A stretch of DNA of 64,000 bases from Gemmatimonadota bacterium (GTDB lineage Bacteria; Gemmatimonadota; Gemmatimonadetes; Gemmatimonadales; Gemmatimonadaceae). Below the pieces are notes generated by a model. That model was not told the origin of the DNA. It worked only from the letters and a program-made list of their open reading frames with translations, and searched no databases. Below, piece after piece: positions 44,537-55,726 of this stretch (positions are counted from its first letter, which is position 1; each line of letters opens with the position of its first letter). The stretch spans positions 1 through 64,000 of the forward strand of contig PLCA01000003.1 of NCBI GenBank assembly GCA_003134685.1. The letters are read 5' to 3'. Both the position numbers and the translations under genes were made by a program.

Positions 44537-46105
44537 ATGTCAATTGGAACTCAGAGAGCGCGGCTCTTCGTAGCCGTTATCACCGCCTTTGCAGGCGGAC
44601 TAATCGTCGCATCCGGTCTCAACTGGACCAAGCTCGGATTTGCGCAATCTCGTCCAGCATCGGCAATCGTCCAGCCAATTGCCGATGCAAGCAACGCATT
44701 CGTTGCGATCGCGAATAACGTCACGCCCGCGGTCGTCTCGATTGAAGTAATCAGCAACCCCAAGACCGGCACGAGTTCGCAACGCGGACGCGCACAGCAG
44801 CTTCCGCAGGGAGTTCCGCCGGGCATGGAGGATTTCTTTCGGCAGTTCGACATCCCGCAGCAACAGCGCCCGATGCGCGGTCAGGGCTCCGGCTTCATCG
44901 TGACGTCGAGCGGTTACATCCTTACCAACAACCACGTCATCACCAACTCCGATCGTGAGACGATTGCCGACAAGGTGACAGTGAAAATGCTCGACCACCG
45001 CGTCTTCACAGCGAAGGTGGTTGGGCACGATCGCACGACCGACGTCGCCGTGATCAAGATCGACGGCAACAATTTCCCCACTGTTTCGCTCGGCAACGAC
45101 GTAACTTCGCGAATCGGCGAGTGGGTGCTCGCGATCGGCAATCCGTTGGGTCTCGAGAATACAGTGACGGCTGGAATCATCAGCGCCAAGGGCCGCAGCC
45201 TCGCCGAGCTGATGAATCCGAACGGCACGAATCAGTACGCCATCAGCGATCTGATTCAGACCGACGCCGCCATCAATCCGGGCAACTCGGGTGGACCCCT
45301 GGTCAACTCGCGTGGCGAAGTGATCGGAATCAACAGCGCCATCGCGAGCCCAACGGGCTACAACGCCGGCTACGGTTTCGCGATTCCAGTCACACTTGCG
45401 AAGCGCGTGATGGACCAGCTGATCGCCAATGGCCGGGTGCGTGTTCCGGCGCTGGGCATTGGCATTGATGATGTGAGCCCGGAAGATGCCGCGGTAGCGG
45501 GCGTGAAGGACATTCGTGGCGTGCTGGTTCGCAACTTCCCAACCGAAAACACCCCGGCGCAGAAAGCCGGCCTGCAGCCCGGTGATGTCATCATCACCGC
45601 GGATGGCCAGCCGGTCGACCGCGTCAGCACGCTCCAGAGAATCGTTCGCAATCACAATCCTGGTGAAACGATCGAGATCGAGGCAATGCGTTACGGACAG
45701 CGCAAGACGTTCCGGGTAACTCTAATGGAGGCACCCGACCAACAGGTTGCGCAGGCTGACGCGCCGGCCCCGGCGTCTTCCGGCGGAATTCTGCACCCTG
45801 CGCTCGGGATTTCCGTCGCGCCGGTGAGTCCGGAGATTGCGGCGCAGGCGAGATTGACTCCGCCGGTGCGCGGTGTCCTCGTTTCTGACGTGACTCCGGG
45901 TGGGCCGGCGGATCAGAAGCTCGCGCCGCACGACGTGATTACCGAGGTGCTGTTTCCGTTGCCGCGTCGTGCGATCAACACGCCTGCCGAATTTCAGCAG
46001 GTGCTGAGCCGGCTCAAGGACGGCGATTACGTCAGCCTAAGCGTCTACTCCCTGGATACCCGGGATCACGCGCCTAGAATCGTGAATCTGCAGATAGGCA
46101 AGTAA
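44537..46105 (+). CDS. HtrA/DegP-type periplasmic serine protease
   Basis: Envelope protease and chaperone acting on misfolded exported proteins. The 522-aa chain has an N-terminal membrane anchor or signal (about 10-30). The trypsin-like domain carries the triad His133 (TNNHVI), Asp169 (TTDVAVIK) and Ser251 (PGNSGGPL). Two PDZ domains follow, with VLVRNFPTENTPAQKAGLQPGDVI in the first and GVLVSDVTPGGPADQKL in the second. Length and two-PDZ layout match DegP/DegQ. It is monocistronic with a strong terminator, and divergent from the LP3 cluster. Confidence 0.95.
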   Translation: MSIGTQRARLFVAVITAFAGGLIVASGLNWTKLGFAQSRPASAIVQPIADASNAFVAIANNVTPAVVSIEVISNPKTGTSSQRGRAQQLPQGVPPGMEDFFRQFDIPQQQRPMRGQGSGFIVTSSGYILTNNHVITNSDRETIADKVTVKMLDHRVFTAKVVGHDRTTDVAVIKIDGNNFPTVSLGNDVTSRIGEWVLAIGNPLGLENTVTAGIISAKGRSLAELMNPNGTNQYAISDLIQTDAAINPGNSGGPLVNSRGEVIGINSAIASPTGYNAGYGFAIPVTLAKRVMDQLIANGRVRVPALGIGIDDVSPEDAAVAGVKDIRGVLVRNFPTENTPAQKAGLQPGDVIITADGQPVDRVSTLQRIVRNHNPGETIEIEAMRYGQRKTFRVTLMEAPDQQVAQADAPAPASSGGILHPALGISVAPVSPEIAAQARLTPPVRGVLVSDVTPGGPADQKLAPHDVITEVLFPLPRRAINTPAEFQQVLSRLKDGDYVSLSVYSLDTRDHAPRIVNLQIGK

Positions 46106-46126
46106 CGCAGCATTTTGCTGAGTGAA

Positions 46127-46166
46127 GAAGCCCCCGCGGATTTCCGCGGGGGCTTCTTCTTTTTTG
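46127..46166 (+). terminator. Rho-independent terminator of htrA
   Basis: GAAGCCCCCGCGGA (46127-46140) pairs with TCCGCGGGGGCTTC (about 46143-46156), followed by TTCTTTTTT. It lies 21 nt after the stop codon. Confidence 0.93.
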
Positions 46167-46275
46167 GCGGTAGACGAATCGAGCTGGCGGCAGTGCCGAA
46201 GGCAAGCATTCACTGTGCGAGGGCAGAAGAAGCTTTCACGCGATCCGGAGGTGCTGCTATCTTTTGATCGCGAGC

Positions 46276-46358
46276 GCGGAAGTGGCGGAATTTGGTAGAC
46301 GCGCTGGACTTAGGATCCAGTGGAGCAATCCGTGGGGGTTCGAGTCCCCCCTTTCGCA
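46276..46358 (+). tRNA. tRNA-Leu (anticodon UAG)
   Basis: An 83-nt class II tRNA. The acceptor GCGGAAG (46276-46282) pairs with CTTTCGC (46351-46357), with A46358 as discriminator. The anticodon stem CTGGA/TCCAG encloses CTTAGGA, giving TAG at 46311-46313, which reads CUA and related Leu codons. The variable arm TGGAGCAATCCGT is short for Leu. The T arm GGGGGTTCGAGTCCCCC is intact. CCA is not encoded. Confidence 0.95.
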
Positions 46359-46395
46359 TGATGCTGGTGTCGCCGAGACGGGTGGCTACATAAAA

Positions 46396-46433
46396 AAAAA
46401 CGGGGACGGCTTTGAGGCCGTCCCCGCTTTTTT
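46396..46433. terminator. Bidirectional terminator between tRNA-Leu and the pilin
   Basis: CGGGGACGGC (46401-46410) pairs with GCCGTCCCCG (46417-46426), loop TTTGAG. It is flanked by an A run on the left and a T run on the right, so it can end transcripts from both the tRNA (+) and the pilin gene (-). Confidence 0.93.
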
Positions 46434-46446
46434 CATGCGATTGAAC

Positions 46447-46812
46447 TTAGACGCAGGTGATCACGCCGTTGGTCATGTCGCAAACCTTCGCTGACTGCGA
46501 GTGCGTTGCAGTTCCGCTCCATGAAGGCGGCGGGCCGGGGAGGTTCGTGATGACGACCGTGACATTCTGCGACGGGCTGAAGCCCTGCAGAGGAGCCAGG
46601 CTGGTGGCAGTTCCACCGAAGTACGCGCCGTTGTTGTCCGCGGCGTACTGCTCTTCGTAGGTCGCCATGTTGCGCAGGTCAGACTTCATCGCTGCCACAT
46701 ACGCCTTGTCCTTCGTGTTCGCGAACTTAGGAATCGCAATCGCGGCAAGAATGCCGATGATGACGACCACGATCAAAAGCTCAATAAGGGTAAAACCCTT
46801 TTTATTGCTCAT
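46447..46812 (-). CDS. Type IV pilin / type II pseudopilin
   Basis: A 121-aa prepilin from the ATG at 46812 (AGGGAG ribosome site upstream). The frame is open 16 codons earlier, but that segment is not leader-like. The class III leader MSNKKG is followed by the hydrophobic helix FTLIELLIVVVIIGILAAIA, with cleavage expected between Gly6 and Phe7 and Glu5 of the mature chain present. The globular part has MKSDLRNMATYEEQYAADN and ends with a disulfide-candidate pair of Cys (VCDMTNGVITCV). It should be processed by the prepilin peptidase at 9646. No other pilus genes are adjacent; the ATPase at 58 kb may belong to the same machine. A TATACT -10-like box lies at 46885-46890 on the minus strand. 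Confidence 0.93.
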   Translation of the reverse strand: MSNKKGFTLIELLIVVVIIGILAAIAIPKFANTKDKAYVAAMKSDLRNMATYEEQYAADNNGAYFGGTATSLAPLQGFSPSQNVTVVITNLPGPPPSWSGTATHSQSAKVCDMTNGVITCV

Positions 46813-47661
46813 TTGTGTCTCCCTGAAGCGTTGAATAAATTGGGTGGAATGCACTTGCATTCACCTGTGGTAAGTACGCCTCAGTATAGAGAGGCAAGGC
46901 ACAGTAAGGCACTCTCGGGACCGCAAATCGGCGCTGGCCGTAACTCGTGTATTAGCAATGACTTATACGGTTGAGCACGATCAATGTAGGAGCCGGAATC
47001 CGCGTAGACTGCAAAACCCGCCGCGATTTGCCTGCCCTGATTCGAGGGCACGGGATCGAATTGCGTCGGCGCCGACTTAACTTCTCGAGGGCCGAGTAAA
47101 ACGTCCCAGGAAGTCGCTCCAACCCTTCGCGCTCGTCATCCATGACTGTTGGTTGGCAGCGCGAAGTCTCGCCTCTGTCAGGCCAACGGTGCGACGTGCA
47201 CGTGGCTTGGCGCCTGGATCAGGCTCGTTGATCTTGGCAAGCGTTTTTTCCTTCTTCAGCTCGGTTGCACCCGCATCTCTAACATTCCGCGAGCCGAATA
47301 GCCTTTCTCTCAGATTTTTTTTCATCAGTCTGTTTGGTGGTTGATTGTCATGCAGATGTCGTCGTCCCTCTGGGGAGACGATTCATCGAGCAACCCGGCA
47401 ATTGCACTTGAGCTGCGTTCCCGAAGCCCCTTCGCGAAAGAGAGGCGTCGCCAGTAGCGCCGGATGCTGCCTCGAAGTCGAGGCGAATCGGGTGGGCGGG
47501 CTGGTGGAAAGTCCCGCGGGTCAGATACCCGATGATTCAAGCTCACCGGTTCCTCGCGCAATAGCAATGCCGCCGGACACCAGCCCACTCTTGGTGTGCT
47601 TGTATCCGTTTGCTTACTTTTCGCGGAAGCAAAACGCGATCTTCCTGAACGGAGACCAACT
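46813..47661. other. 848-bp region of low coding density
   Basis: Between the pilin and the 56-aa ORF. Apart from the pilin promoter region and the doubtful 82-aa ORF at 47077-47325, none of the frames shows recognisable protein. Overlapping frames at 47325-47738 (-) and 47345-47665 (+) look like chance openings. Confidence 0.5.
47077..47325 (-). CDS. Doubtful small basic protein (82 aa)
   Basis: A reading frame with ATG at 47325 giving MKKNLRERLFGSRN and a Lys/Arg-rich, mostly disordered chain (KKEKTLAKINEPDPGAKPRARR). A plausible helix follows (GLTEARLRAANQQSWMTSAKGWSDFLGRF). No clear ribosome site and no known family. The composition would suit a nucleic-acid-binding or surface-associated small protein, but it may be a chance frame. 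It is divergent from the 56-aa ORF. Confidence 0.3.
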   Translation of the reverse strand: MKKNLRERLFGSRNVRDAGATELKKEKTLAKINEPDPGAKPRARRTVGLTEARLRAANQQSWMTSAKGWSDFLGRFTRPSRS

Positions 47662-47832
47662 ATGAAGAGAAAAAACGAGATCCCCGACTTCTCGAAGAAA
47701 AAGAAAGGGCCGCAACCCAACTCGATACCGGACCCCACGAAGCTTCAGCCGCCGGCAGCCCCTCCAGCGCCGCCCGTGAGAGCCGGAAAGCCCCCCGCCA
47801 CGTCGATGAAATCGGGACGCCGAGGATCGTAG
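47662..47832 (+). CDS. Small Lys/Pro-rich protein (56 aa)
   Basis: ATG at 47662 with GGAG seven bases upstream. The sequence starts MKRKNEIPDFSKKKKGPQ and is rich in Pro and Lys, with a repeated PPAAPPAPP stretch; it is predicted to be disordered. It has no membrane segment or known domain. The ribosome site and the non-random composition favour a real gene over a chance frame. Function unknown. Confidence 0.45.
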   Translation: MKRKNEIPDFSKKKKGPQPNSIPDPTKLQPPAAPPAPPVRAGKPPATSMKSGRRGS

Positions 47833-47896
47833 TCGAGCCTCCCTCATAAGTCCTCCCGTCGCGAACATGCGAATGGGGCAGTCGAATCCGCACGGG

Positions 47897-48385
47897 CTAC
47901 TCTGCTTCGAGATTTATCCTCGCTTCGGCTAGGTCGGTGAGCAGATGGTCTGTCTCGCCTTCCTCGTCGAGGGTTCGCTGGAGCAGCTCCGCCTGCGATT
48001 CGTAGCCAAGCTGCCTCGCGTATGTTCGAACGGTTCCGTAACCGGCCATCTCGTAGTGCTCGACGTGCTGCGCAGCGGAAATCAGCCCCGCGTCCAGAAC
48101 GTCGTCGTCCGGCTGCTCCTCGATCAGATCGCTCACTTCCTTGATCAGGCCCTCCATTCCAACGCATTTCTTCCCGCGCGGAGTCGCTCCCAGCTCCTCG
48201 CAGATCTGCTCGACGCGCTTTGCATGCTCCGCGGTCTGCTGTAGGTGGGTCTTGAAGGCGGCTTTCAGCTCCGGATGCTTCGTCGCCTTGATCATCTTGG
48301 GAAGCGCCTTCACGATCTGCTTCTCGGCGCTGTAAAGGTCCTTTAGCTCAGCGATGTAAAGGTCCTTTAGGGTATCTAGCTGCAT
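47897..48385 (-). CDS. YciF/DUF892 ferritin-like protein
   Basis: A 162-aa four-helix protein of the DUF892 (YciF) family, ferritin-like and commonly stress-induced; its biochemical role is not settled. The N-terminus LKDLYIAELKDLYSAEKQIVKALPKMIKA is typical, and Glu/His residues in the helices (LQQTAEHAKRVEQI, AAQHVEHYEMAGYG) form the expected metal site. The first helix is encoded by two copies of a 15-nt repeat, GTAAAGGTCCTTTAG (about 48329 and 48356), giving KDLY twice. It is monocistronic. Confidence 0.88.
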   Translation of the reverse strand: MQLDTLKDLYIAELKDLYSAEKQIVKALPKMIKATKHPELKAAFKTHLQQTAEHAKRVEQICEELGATPRGKKCVGMEGLIKEVSDLIEEQPDDDVLDAGLISAAQHVEHYEMAGYGTVRTYARQLGYESQAELLQRTLDEEGETDHLLTDLAEARINLEAE

Positions 48386-48560
48386 TATCCGTCTCCGTAC
48401 GAAGTTTGGCGGTGTGCATCCCGGTTCCGGTTCTTTTCGGAAAAAGCAATAGCGGTGCCGCGCGCAGAGCTGCCTTGCCCTTGGAGCGGGCCTGATTTAC
48501 GCTCTGAATCATGCGTGAATTGGCGGATCGGGGCCCTTGCAACTCTGTTATATTGGGGTC

Positions 48561-49799
48561 ATGAAGATCGAGTTCACACCCCGCGCGTCCGAGGGCGTCG
48601 AGCGACACATTCAGGTGTCGGTGCCTCCGGAGGCGGTGAAGGATGCAGAAGACAAGGCCGCCAAGCGGTATGCGTCGACCGTCCGGCTTCCCGGATTCAG
48701 ACCCGGAAAGGCCCCTGCAACCGTAGTTCGCAAGAAGTTTGGTGACGCAATCAGGCAGGAGGCGCTGGAATCGATCGTTCGCGAAGCCTACGAGGAGTTC
48801 ATCGAGAAGGAGAGCATCAAGGTCGCGGCACAGCCCCACGTGCACGATCTCAAGTTCGAGGAGGGAAAGCCACTGACCTTCGAGCTGCACCTCGAAGTCA
48901 GGCCGACGATCGAGCTCGCGCGGACGAATGGCTTCCGGATTCAGCGTCCCGCGGCGACTGTCACCGATGAACAACTCGCTGAGCAGCTGGAGCAGATCCG
49001 GGACGAAAAGGCGACCTGGACACCAGTCGTCGAAAAGCCGCAGCCAGGCGACATGGTGAACGTGCAGATAGCGACGGGCGCGGAAGCGGGTGAGGGAAAG
49101 AGCTATCCGCTCGTTCTCGGAGCCGGCCAGGCAATTCCCGGAATCGAAGAGCTGGTCATGGAAGCCGCGCCCGGCGAAACGGTGGAGCGGCCGGTCAAAT
49201 GGCCCGACGATTTTCCGGACGAGGCCCAGCGTGGACAGACGAAGACCGTCCGCATCACGGTCAATGAAGTCAAGCGGAAGTCGGCGCCTCCGATCGACGA
49301 CGCGCTCGCGCGCGAGGCCGGTGATTTCGAGTCGCTCGACGCTCTCAAGAAGGCCGTGCGGAGCGACATGGAGCGCCACGCGGAGCACGAGGTCGAGGCC
49401 GGCGTGAGGCAGCAGCTGATCGATCAGATCATTGCCGCCAATGCGTTCGACGTCCCCAAGAGCTGGGTCCAGCAGTTCGTGCAGAATTATGCTGAAGCCT
49501 ACAAGGTTCCGACGGACCAGCGCGAACAGTTCTCCGGAGAATTCCGCGCGATGGCAGAACGGCAAATCAGGCGCGACCTCGTAATCGAGACCATCGCGGA
49601 GAAGGAAGGATTGATCGCGACGGAGAGGGATCTGGACGACCGCATTGCCGAGCAAGCTGAAAAGAGGGGGGCGAACCCCGGCCAGATTTACGCCCAGCTG
49701 GAAAAGAGCGGCCGGTTGAAGGAGATGGAGCGCAGCATCACCGAAGACAAGGTGTTCAAGTGGCTGCTGGACAGAAACGATGTATCGACTAATGCCTAA
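48561..49799 (+). CDS. tig: Trigger factor
   Basis: Ribosome-associated chaperone and peptidyl-prolyl isomerase. With the ATG at 48561 it is 412 aa (the frame opens at 48537, but [24 protein letters not shown] is the natural start). The N-terminal ribosome-binding domain includes [19 protein letters not shown], which holds the L23-contact GFRxGKxP loop. The PPIase domain (about 150-235) has [10 protein letters not shown] and [15 protein letters not shown]. The helical C-terminal domain follows. It is followed directly by clpP and clpX, the common tig-clpP-clpX order. A TATATT -10-like box lies just before the start. Confidence 0.96.
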   Translation: MKIEFTPRASEGVERHIQVSVPPEAVKDAEDKAAKRYASTVRLPGFRPGKAPATVVRKKFGDAIRQEALESIVREAYEEFIEKESIKVAAQPHVHDLKFEEGKPLTFELHLEVRPTIELARTNGFRIQRPAATVTDEQLAEQLEQIRDEKATWTPVVEKPQPGDMVNVQIATGAEAGEGKSYPLVLGAGQAIPGIEELVMEAAPGETVERPVKWPDDFPDEAQRGQTKTVRITVNEVKRKSAPPIDDALAREAGDFESLDALKKAVRSDMERHAEHEVEAGVRQQLIDQIIAANAFDVPKSWVQQFVQNYAEAYKVPTDQREQFSGEFRAMAERQIRRDLVIETIAEKEGLIATERDLDDRIAEQAEKRGANPGQIYAQLEKSGRLKEMERSITEDKVFKWLLDRNDVSTNA

Positions 49800-49818
49800 A
49801 CGGGAAGACGAAGAGCCA

Positions 49819-50457
49819 ATGCCGACGATCTACACGCCGTACGTCATCGAACGCTCGAGCCGCGGCGAGCGCACTTACGATGTTTTCTCCCGGCTTCTTA
49901 TGGACCGGATCATTTTTCTTGGCACGCCGATCAACGACGACGTCGCCAACATTGTGATCGCGCAGCTCCTCTTCCTCGAGTCGGATAATCCCGAGAGGGA
50001 CATCCACATCTACATCAACTCACCGGGCGGCAGCGTTTCTGCCGGCCTCGCGATCTACGACACGATGCAGTTCCTCAAATCGCCGGTGAACACCAACTGC
50101 ATGGGGCTCGCGGCGAGCATGGGCGCATTCCTGCTCGCGGCAGGGCGCAAGGGCAAGAGATCCGCCCTTCCTCACGCCCGCATCATGATCCACCAGCCGT
50201 CGCAGGGCGGCGGTGGCGGGACGGCGTCCGACATCGAGATCCAGGCAAGGGAGATTCTCCACCTGAGGTCGCAGATGAACACGCTGATGGCCAAGCACAC
50301 GGGCCAGCCAGTCGAGCGAATCGAGCGCGACACGGACAGGGACCGTTTCATGTCGGCAGAGGAAGCAAAGGAGTACGGTTTGATCGACAACGTGATTTCG
50401 TACCGTGGCGAGATAGAGGAAGCCCTCAAACAGGGTGATGCGCTCCAAAAGGCCTGA
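49819..50457 (+). CDS. clpP: ATP-dependent Clp protease proteolytic subunit ClpP
   Basis: Serine peptidase that forms the tetradecameric degradation chamber for ClpX. With the ATG at 49819 ([18 protein letters not shown]) it is 212 aa. ATG 49792 and 49780 in the same frame would overlap tig and are less family-like. The catalytic triad is Ser100 (GLAASMGAF), His125 (MIHQPSQG) and Asp175 (TDRDRFMS). [19 protein letters not shown] is the conserved oxyanion-side block. The poly-Gly GGGGG after PSQ is slightly longer than usual. Confidence 0.96.
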   Translation: MPTIYTPYVIERSSRGERTYDVFSRLLMDRIIFLGTPINDDVANIVIAQLLFLESDNPERDIHIYINSPGGSVSAGLAIYDTMQFLKSPVNTNCMGLAASMGAFLLAAGRKGKRSALPHARIMIHQPSQGGGGGTASDIEIQAREILHLRSQMNTLMAKHTGQPVERIERDTDRDRFMSAEEAKEYGLIDNVISYRGEIEEALKQGDALQKA

Positions 50458-50460
50458 TTT

Positions 50461-50506
50461 TGGGGGCAACTGTTACTTGTGAAAATCTTCACGAGTCCTG
50501 CCCCCA
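50461..50506 (+). other. Structured clpP-clpX intergenic hairpin
   Basis: TGGGGGCA (50461-50468) pairs with TGCCCCCA (50499-50506), with an inner stem GTGAA/TTCAC (50479-50483 / 50488-50492). No T run follows, so it is more likely an mRNA stability or processing element than a terminator. Confidence 0.45.
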
Positions 50507-50516
50507 GAGGCTTTGC

Positions 50517-50536
50517 TTGACCGTCCTCGCGCCCGC
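50517..50536 (+). promoter_or_regulatory. Motif shared by clpX and dnaK upstream regions
   Basis: TTGACCGTCCTCGCGCCCGC, 18/20 identical to 31174-31193 before dnaK. It ends 71 nt before the clpX ATG and may be a promoter or operator for heat-shock genes. Confidence 0.4.
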
Positions 50537-50607
50537 TGTTAGGTATCTTTAGTCAGGCCTCGATGTCCGGATTCGCTGGGCAAGCATTCCTCGTTCCCCG
50601 TTGATCT

Positions 50608-51852
50608 ATGTCCCAAGAGAAACATCTTCGCTGCTCGTTCTGCGGAAAGTCGAAGGACTCTGTCCGGAAGTTCATTTCCGGACCGTCTGTTTACATCTGC
50701 AACGAGTGCATTGCTCTCTGCAACGAGATTCTGGCGGAGGATGAGGAGCGCGAGGTAGCTGAGGCGATAACCCAGGTCCCCTCGCCGCAAGAGATCAAGG
50801 ATGTCCTCGACCAGTACGTGATCGGTCAGGAGCAGGCCAAGAAGGCGCTGGCTGTATCGGTTTACAATCATTACAAGCGCATCAACTCCACGACGCTCAA
50901 GGACGACGACGTCGAGCTCGACAAATCCAACATTCTGCTGATCGGACCCACCGGCGTCGGTAAGACGCTGCTGGCGCGCACGCTGGCCCGCATTCTGGAC
51001 GTTCCTTTCACGATCGCGGACGCGACGACCCTCACAGAAGCGGGATATGTCGGTGAGGACGTGGAGAACATCCTCGTTCGACTGCTCCAGGCGGGCGATT
51101 TCAACGTCGCCGAATGCGAGCGCGGCATCGTATACATCGACGAGATCGACAAGATCGCCCGCAAGTCGGAGAACCCGAGCATCACCCGCGACGTATCGGG
51201 CGAAGGCGTCCAACAGGCGCTGCTCAAGATCATCGAGGGAACTGTCGCTTCGGTTCCGCCCCAGGGTGGCCGCAAGCACCCGCAGCAGGAGTACATCCAG
51301 CTGAATACGAAGGATATCCTCTTCGTCTGCGGCGGCGCCTTTGATGGGCTCGAGAAGATCATCGAGGCTCGTACGGGACGCCGTCAGATCGGGTTCAACG
51401 GCGCCGCGGCGCGGGACAAGAAGCTCGCGCAGACCAAGATGTTCAGCGAAGTCGAGCCGGACGATCTGCTCCGGTATGGCCTGATTCCCGAGCTGGTGGG
51501 CCGCCTGCCGGTCACGGTCGCGCTCGAGGGACTCGACGAAGAGGCGCTGGTGCGGATTCTCAAGGAACCCAAGAACGCGCTCACGAAGCAGTACGCCAAG
51601 CTGTTCGGACTCGAGGACGTGAAGATCACGTTTGACGAAGGGGCGCTGGTGGCGATCGCGGGCAAGGCGCTCAAGCGTGGCACCGGTGCGCGAGGCCTCC
51701 GGGCCATCCTCGAAGAGGTTCTCATGGAAGTGATGTTCGACCTTCCGAGCAGAGAGGATGTGGTCGAGGTTAAGGTGACCGAGTCGTGCATCGCGAATGG
51801 CACACAGCCGCTGCTCGAGATCTCTCCGATGCGGAGAAAGAAGGAAGCGTAA
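50608..51852 (+). CDS. clpX: ATP-dependent Clp protease ATPase subunit ClpX
   Basis: AAA+ unfoldase that feeds ClpP. The 414-aa chain has the N-terminal zinc domain ([10 protein letters not shown]...[10 protein letters not shown]). Walker A GPTGVGKT is at about residue 112, the pore region [17 protein letters not shown] follows, then Walker [12 protein letters not shown] and the sensor block [12 protein letters not shown]. The IGF-type loop for ClpP docking appears as RQIGFNG. Full length, conserved order after clpP, with a separate shared motif upstream that may allow independent heat-shock control. Confidence 0.97.
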   Translation: MSQEKHLRCSFCGKSKDSVRKFISGPSVYICNECIALCNEILAEDEEREVAEAITQVPSPQEIKDVLDQYVIGQEQAKKALAVSVYNHYKRINSTTLKDDDVELDKSNILLIGPTGVGKTLLARTLARILDVPFTIADATTLTEAGYVGEDVENILVRLLQAGDFNVAECERGIVYIDEIDKIARKSENPSITRDVSGEGVQQALLKIIEGTVASVPPQGGRKHPQQEYIQLNTKDILFVCGGAFDGLEKIIEARTGRRQIGFNGAAARDKKLAQTKMFSEVEPDDLLRYGLIPELVGRLPVTVALEGLDEEALVRILKEPKNALTKQYAKLFGLEDVKITFDEGALVAIAGKALKRGTGARGLRAILEEVLMEVMFDLPSREDVVEVKVTESCIANGTQPLLEISPMRRKKEA

Positions 51853-51991
51853 ACGCTTCCGCGTAGATAAGTGGTCTGCGCCCGTCGAGGGGTGTGGGTT
51901 AAGTAGCCTTCTTCCCGCCCGGTTAGCGTCGGGGGGGGTTGGCAGATTGCCTCTTACTGCCCGTATAGCGTCGAACTAGCACCTAATCATT

Positions 51992-54400
<2,409 letters not shown>

Positions 54401-55036
54401 ATGGAGAAGGATCCGGTTGGCGACAAGCTGGTCATCCGGAACGTGGAGTTCATCGGTGGAATGGCCGAGCGTCATGGCTGGCGTCCCGAGTCATCGCTCC
54501 CCGAGGTCGCGTTCGCGGGACGCTCGAACGTCGGGAAATCCTCCCTTCTCAACACTCTGGTCCGCCGCAAGTCGTTCGCACGCGTGAGCCGAACCCCGGG
54601 CCGCACCCGCGAGATCAACTTCTTCCGCATCAATGACGGCTTCGTGCTCGTAGACCTTCCAGGATACGGCTACGCCCGCGTTTCCAAGGACAAGAAGGCC
54701 GAGTGGAGACCGATGATCGAGAGTTACCTGAGGCGGACGACTCAGCTTCGGGGTATAGTCCTGCTGCTGGACATCAGGCGCGAGCCGAGCGATGATGATC
54801 GCGCGATGCTGGACTTTCTGGCGGAGACGGAGGTCCCTACGATTGTCGCGTTGACGAAGAAGGACAAGCTGAGCAAGACGGCAGCTCTGGAGCAGGCCGC
54901 AATGATCTCGCGCGCGTTGGCGCTCCCGAGCGAGCAGGTGATTCCGTTCAGCTCGCAGACGGGCGAGGGGCGGACCGAGCTCCTGGAGGCAATCACGGAG
55001 CTCGTGGAAGCCGTTCCGGACGCGGACGCGCAGTGA
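54401..55036 (+). CDS. engB: Ribosome biogenesis GTPase EngB (YsxC/YihA)
   Basis: Essential small GTPase needed for 50S subunit assembly. The 211-aa chain has G1 GRSNVGKSSLLN at about residue 46, G3 DLPGYGYARV, G4 LTKKDKLSK and the G5 region FSSQTGEGRTEL, all in the right order. The N-terminal VEFIGGMAERHGWRPESSLPEVAFAG is typical. It starts ATG immediately after the lon2 stop, a common lon-engB pairing, and overlaps the next gene by 4 nt. Confidence 0.95.
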   Translation: MEKDPVGDKLVIRNVEFIGGMAERHGWRPESSLPEVAFAGRSNVGKSSLLNTLVRRKSFARVSRTPGRTREINFFRINDGFVLVDLPGYGYARVSKDKKAEWRPMIESYLRRTTQLRGIVLLLDIRREPSDDDRAMLDFLAETEVPTIVALTKKDKLSKTAALEQAAMISRALALPSEQVIPFSSQTGEGRTELLEAITELVEAVPDADAQ

Positions 55037-55689
55037 GCGCGCGAGGGGCGCCTGGAGTTGTCTTCGTAGCGGCCATTCTCACCGCGTGCGCCAGCGGAAC
55101 GCCCACAGCCTCCGGGCAATCGGGGACGCTCGCGCCAATCACGGATGACACGGTTGGCCGCGCCAGTGTCCCGGTCGGCTTCGGCACGCTGCGCCAGGAC
55201 GATATAGCGATCAGGCTGGAGCTGCAGGGTCTGATCGTTCGCGCCATACCGCTCGACGAGAACCTCATCCGGCTCCTCACCCCCGATTCGTATCGCGCGC
55301 TGCGCGAGCTGCAGGAGAGTAACAAGGCCGCGATCGCCGCGGTGACTCGACGCACCGGGGGCCGATCTCCGGATTTGTGGTACGTGTCGTTCTACGGCGT
55401 CCAGCCGGACGTGCATTTCAGCCCGATGGAGCTCGTGATCACGAGCAGCGGGCGCGATTTTCGGGCGCTCGAGGTGCTGCCGCTCAGCTCCGGGTTCGGC
55501 GAGCAGAGGCTGAAGCAGCGCGAGACACAAAGCGCGATTTACCTGTTCGACGAGGCGATCGATCTCGATCAGCCGCTGACCGTGACGTTCCAGGACGTGC
55601 GTGACGACAGCTGGGACCAGGTCCTCACGCGCGTGGAGCGGGAAAGGGCGCTCGTGCGCGCCAGAGCATCGCGGCCACCTTCGCAGTAG
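55033..55689 (+). CDS. Hypothetical lipoprotein (218 aa)
   Basis: Unrecognised exported protein. It starts GTG, overlapping engB by 4 nt. The signal peptide ends in lipobox LTAC (about Cys19). The mature part mixes short strands (WYVSFYGVQPDVHFSPMELVIT, FRALEVLPLSSGFG) and an amphipathic C-terminal helix (WDQVLTRVERERALVRARA). No domain or catalytic motif is recognised. Its coupling to engB is probably organisational and not functional. Confidence 0.7.
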   Translation: MSARGAPGVVFVAAILTACASGTPTASGQSGTLAPITDDTVGRASVPVGFGTLRQDDIAIRLELQGLIVRAIPLDENLIRLLTPDSYRALRELQESNKAAIAAVTRRTGGRSPDLWYVSFYGVQPDVHFSPMELVITSSGRDFRALEVLPLSSGFGEQRLKQRETQSAIYLFDEAIDLDQPLTVTFQDVRDDSWDQVLTRVERERALVRARASRPPSQ

Positions 55690-55726
55690 CTGGTTTTTCC
55701 CCGGGGCGCACATCAACTTTCCAAAC

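Noticed and set aside
46264-46494. 76-aa frame covering the tRNA gene
   Set aside because: It runs through a complete tRNA-Leu and its terminator.
47325-47738. 137-aa minus-strand frame
   Set aside because: Overlaps the better-supported 56-aa gene on the other strand, with no ribosome site and Ser/Arg-rich shadow composition.
48329-48370. Repeated AAGGTCCTTTAG as a regulatory repeat
   Set aside because: It is inside the YciF-like gene and encodes the KDLY...KDLY helix normal for the family.
48348-49655. 435-aa minus-strand frame over trigger factor
   Set aside because: Antisense shadow of tig; no signal, domain or ribosome site.
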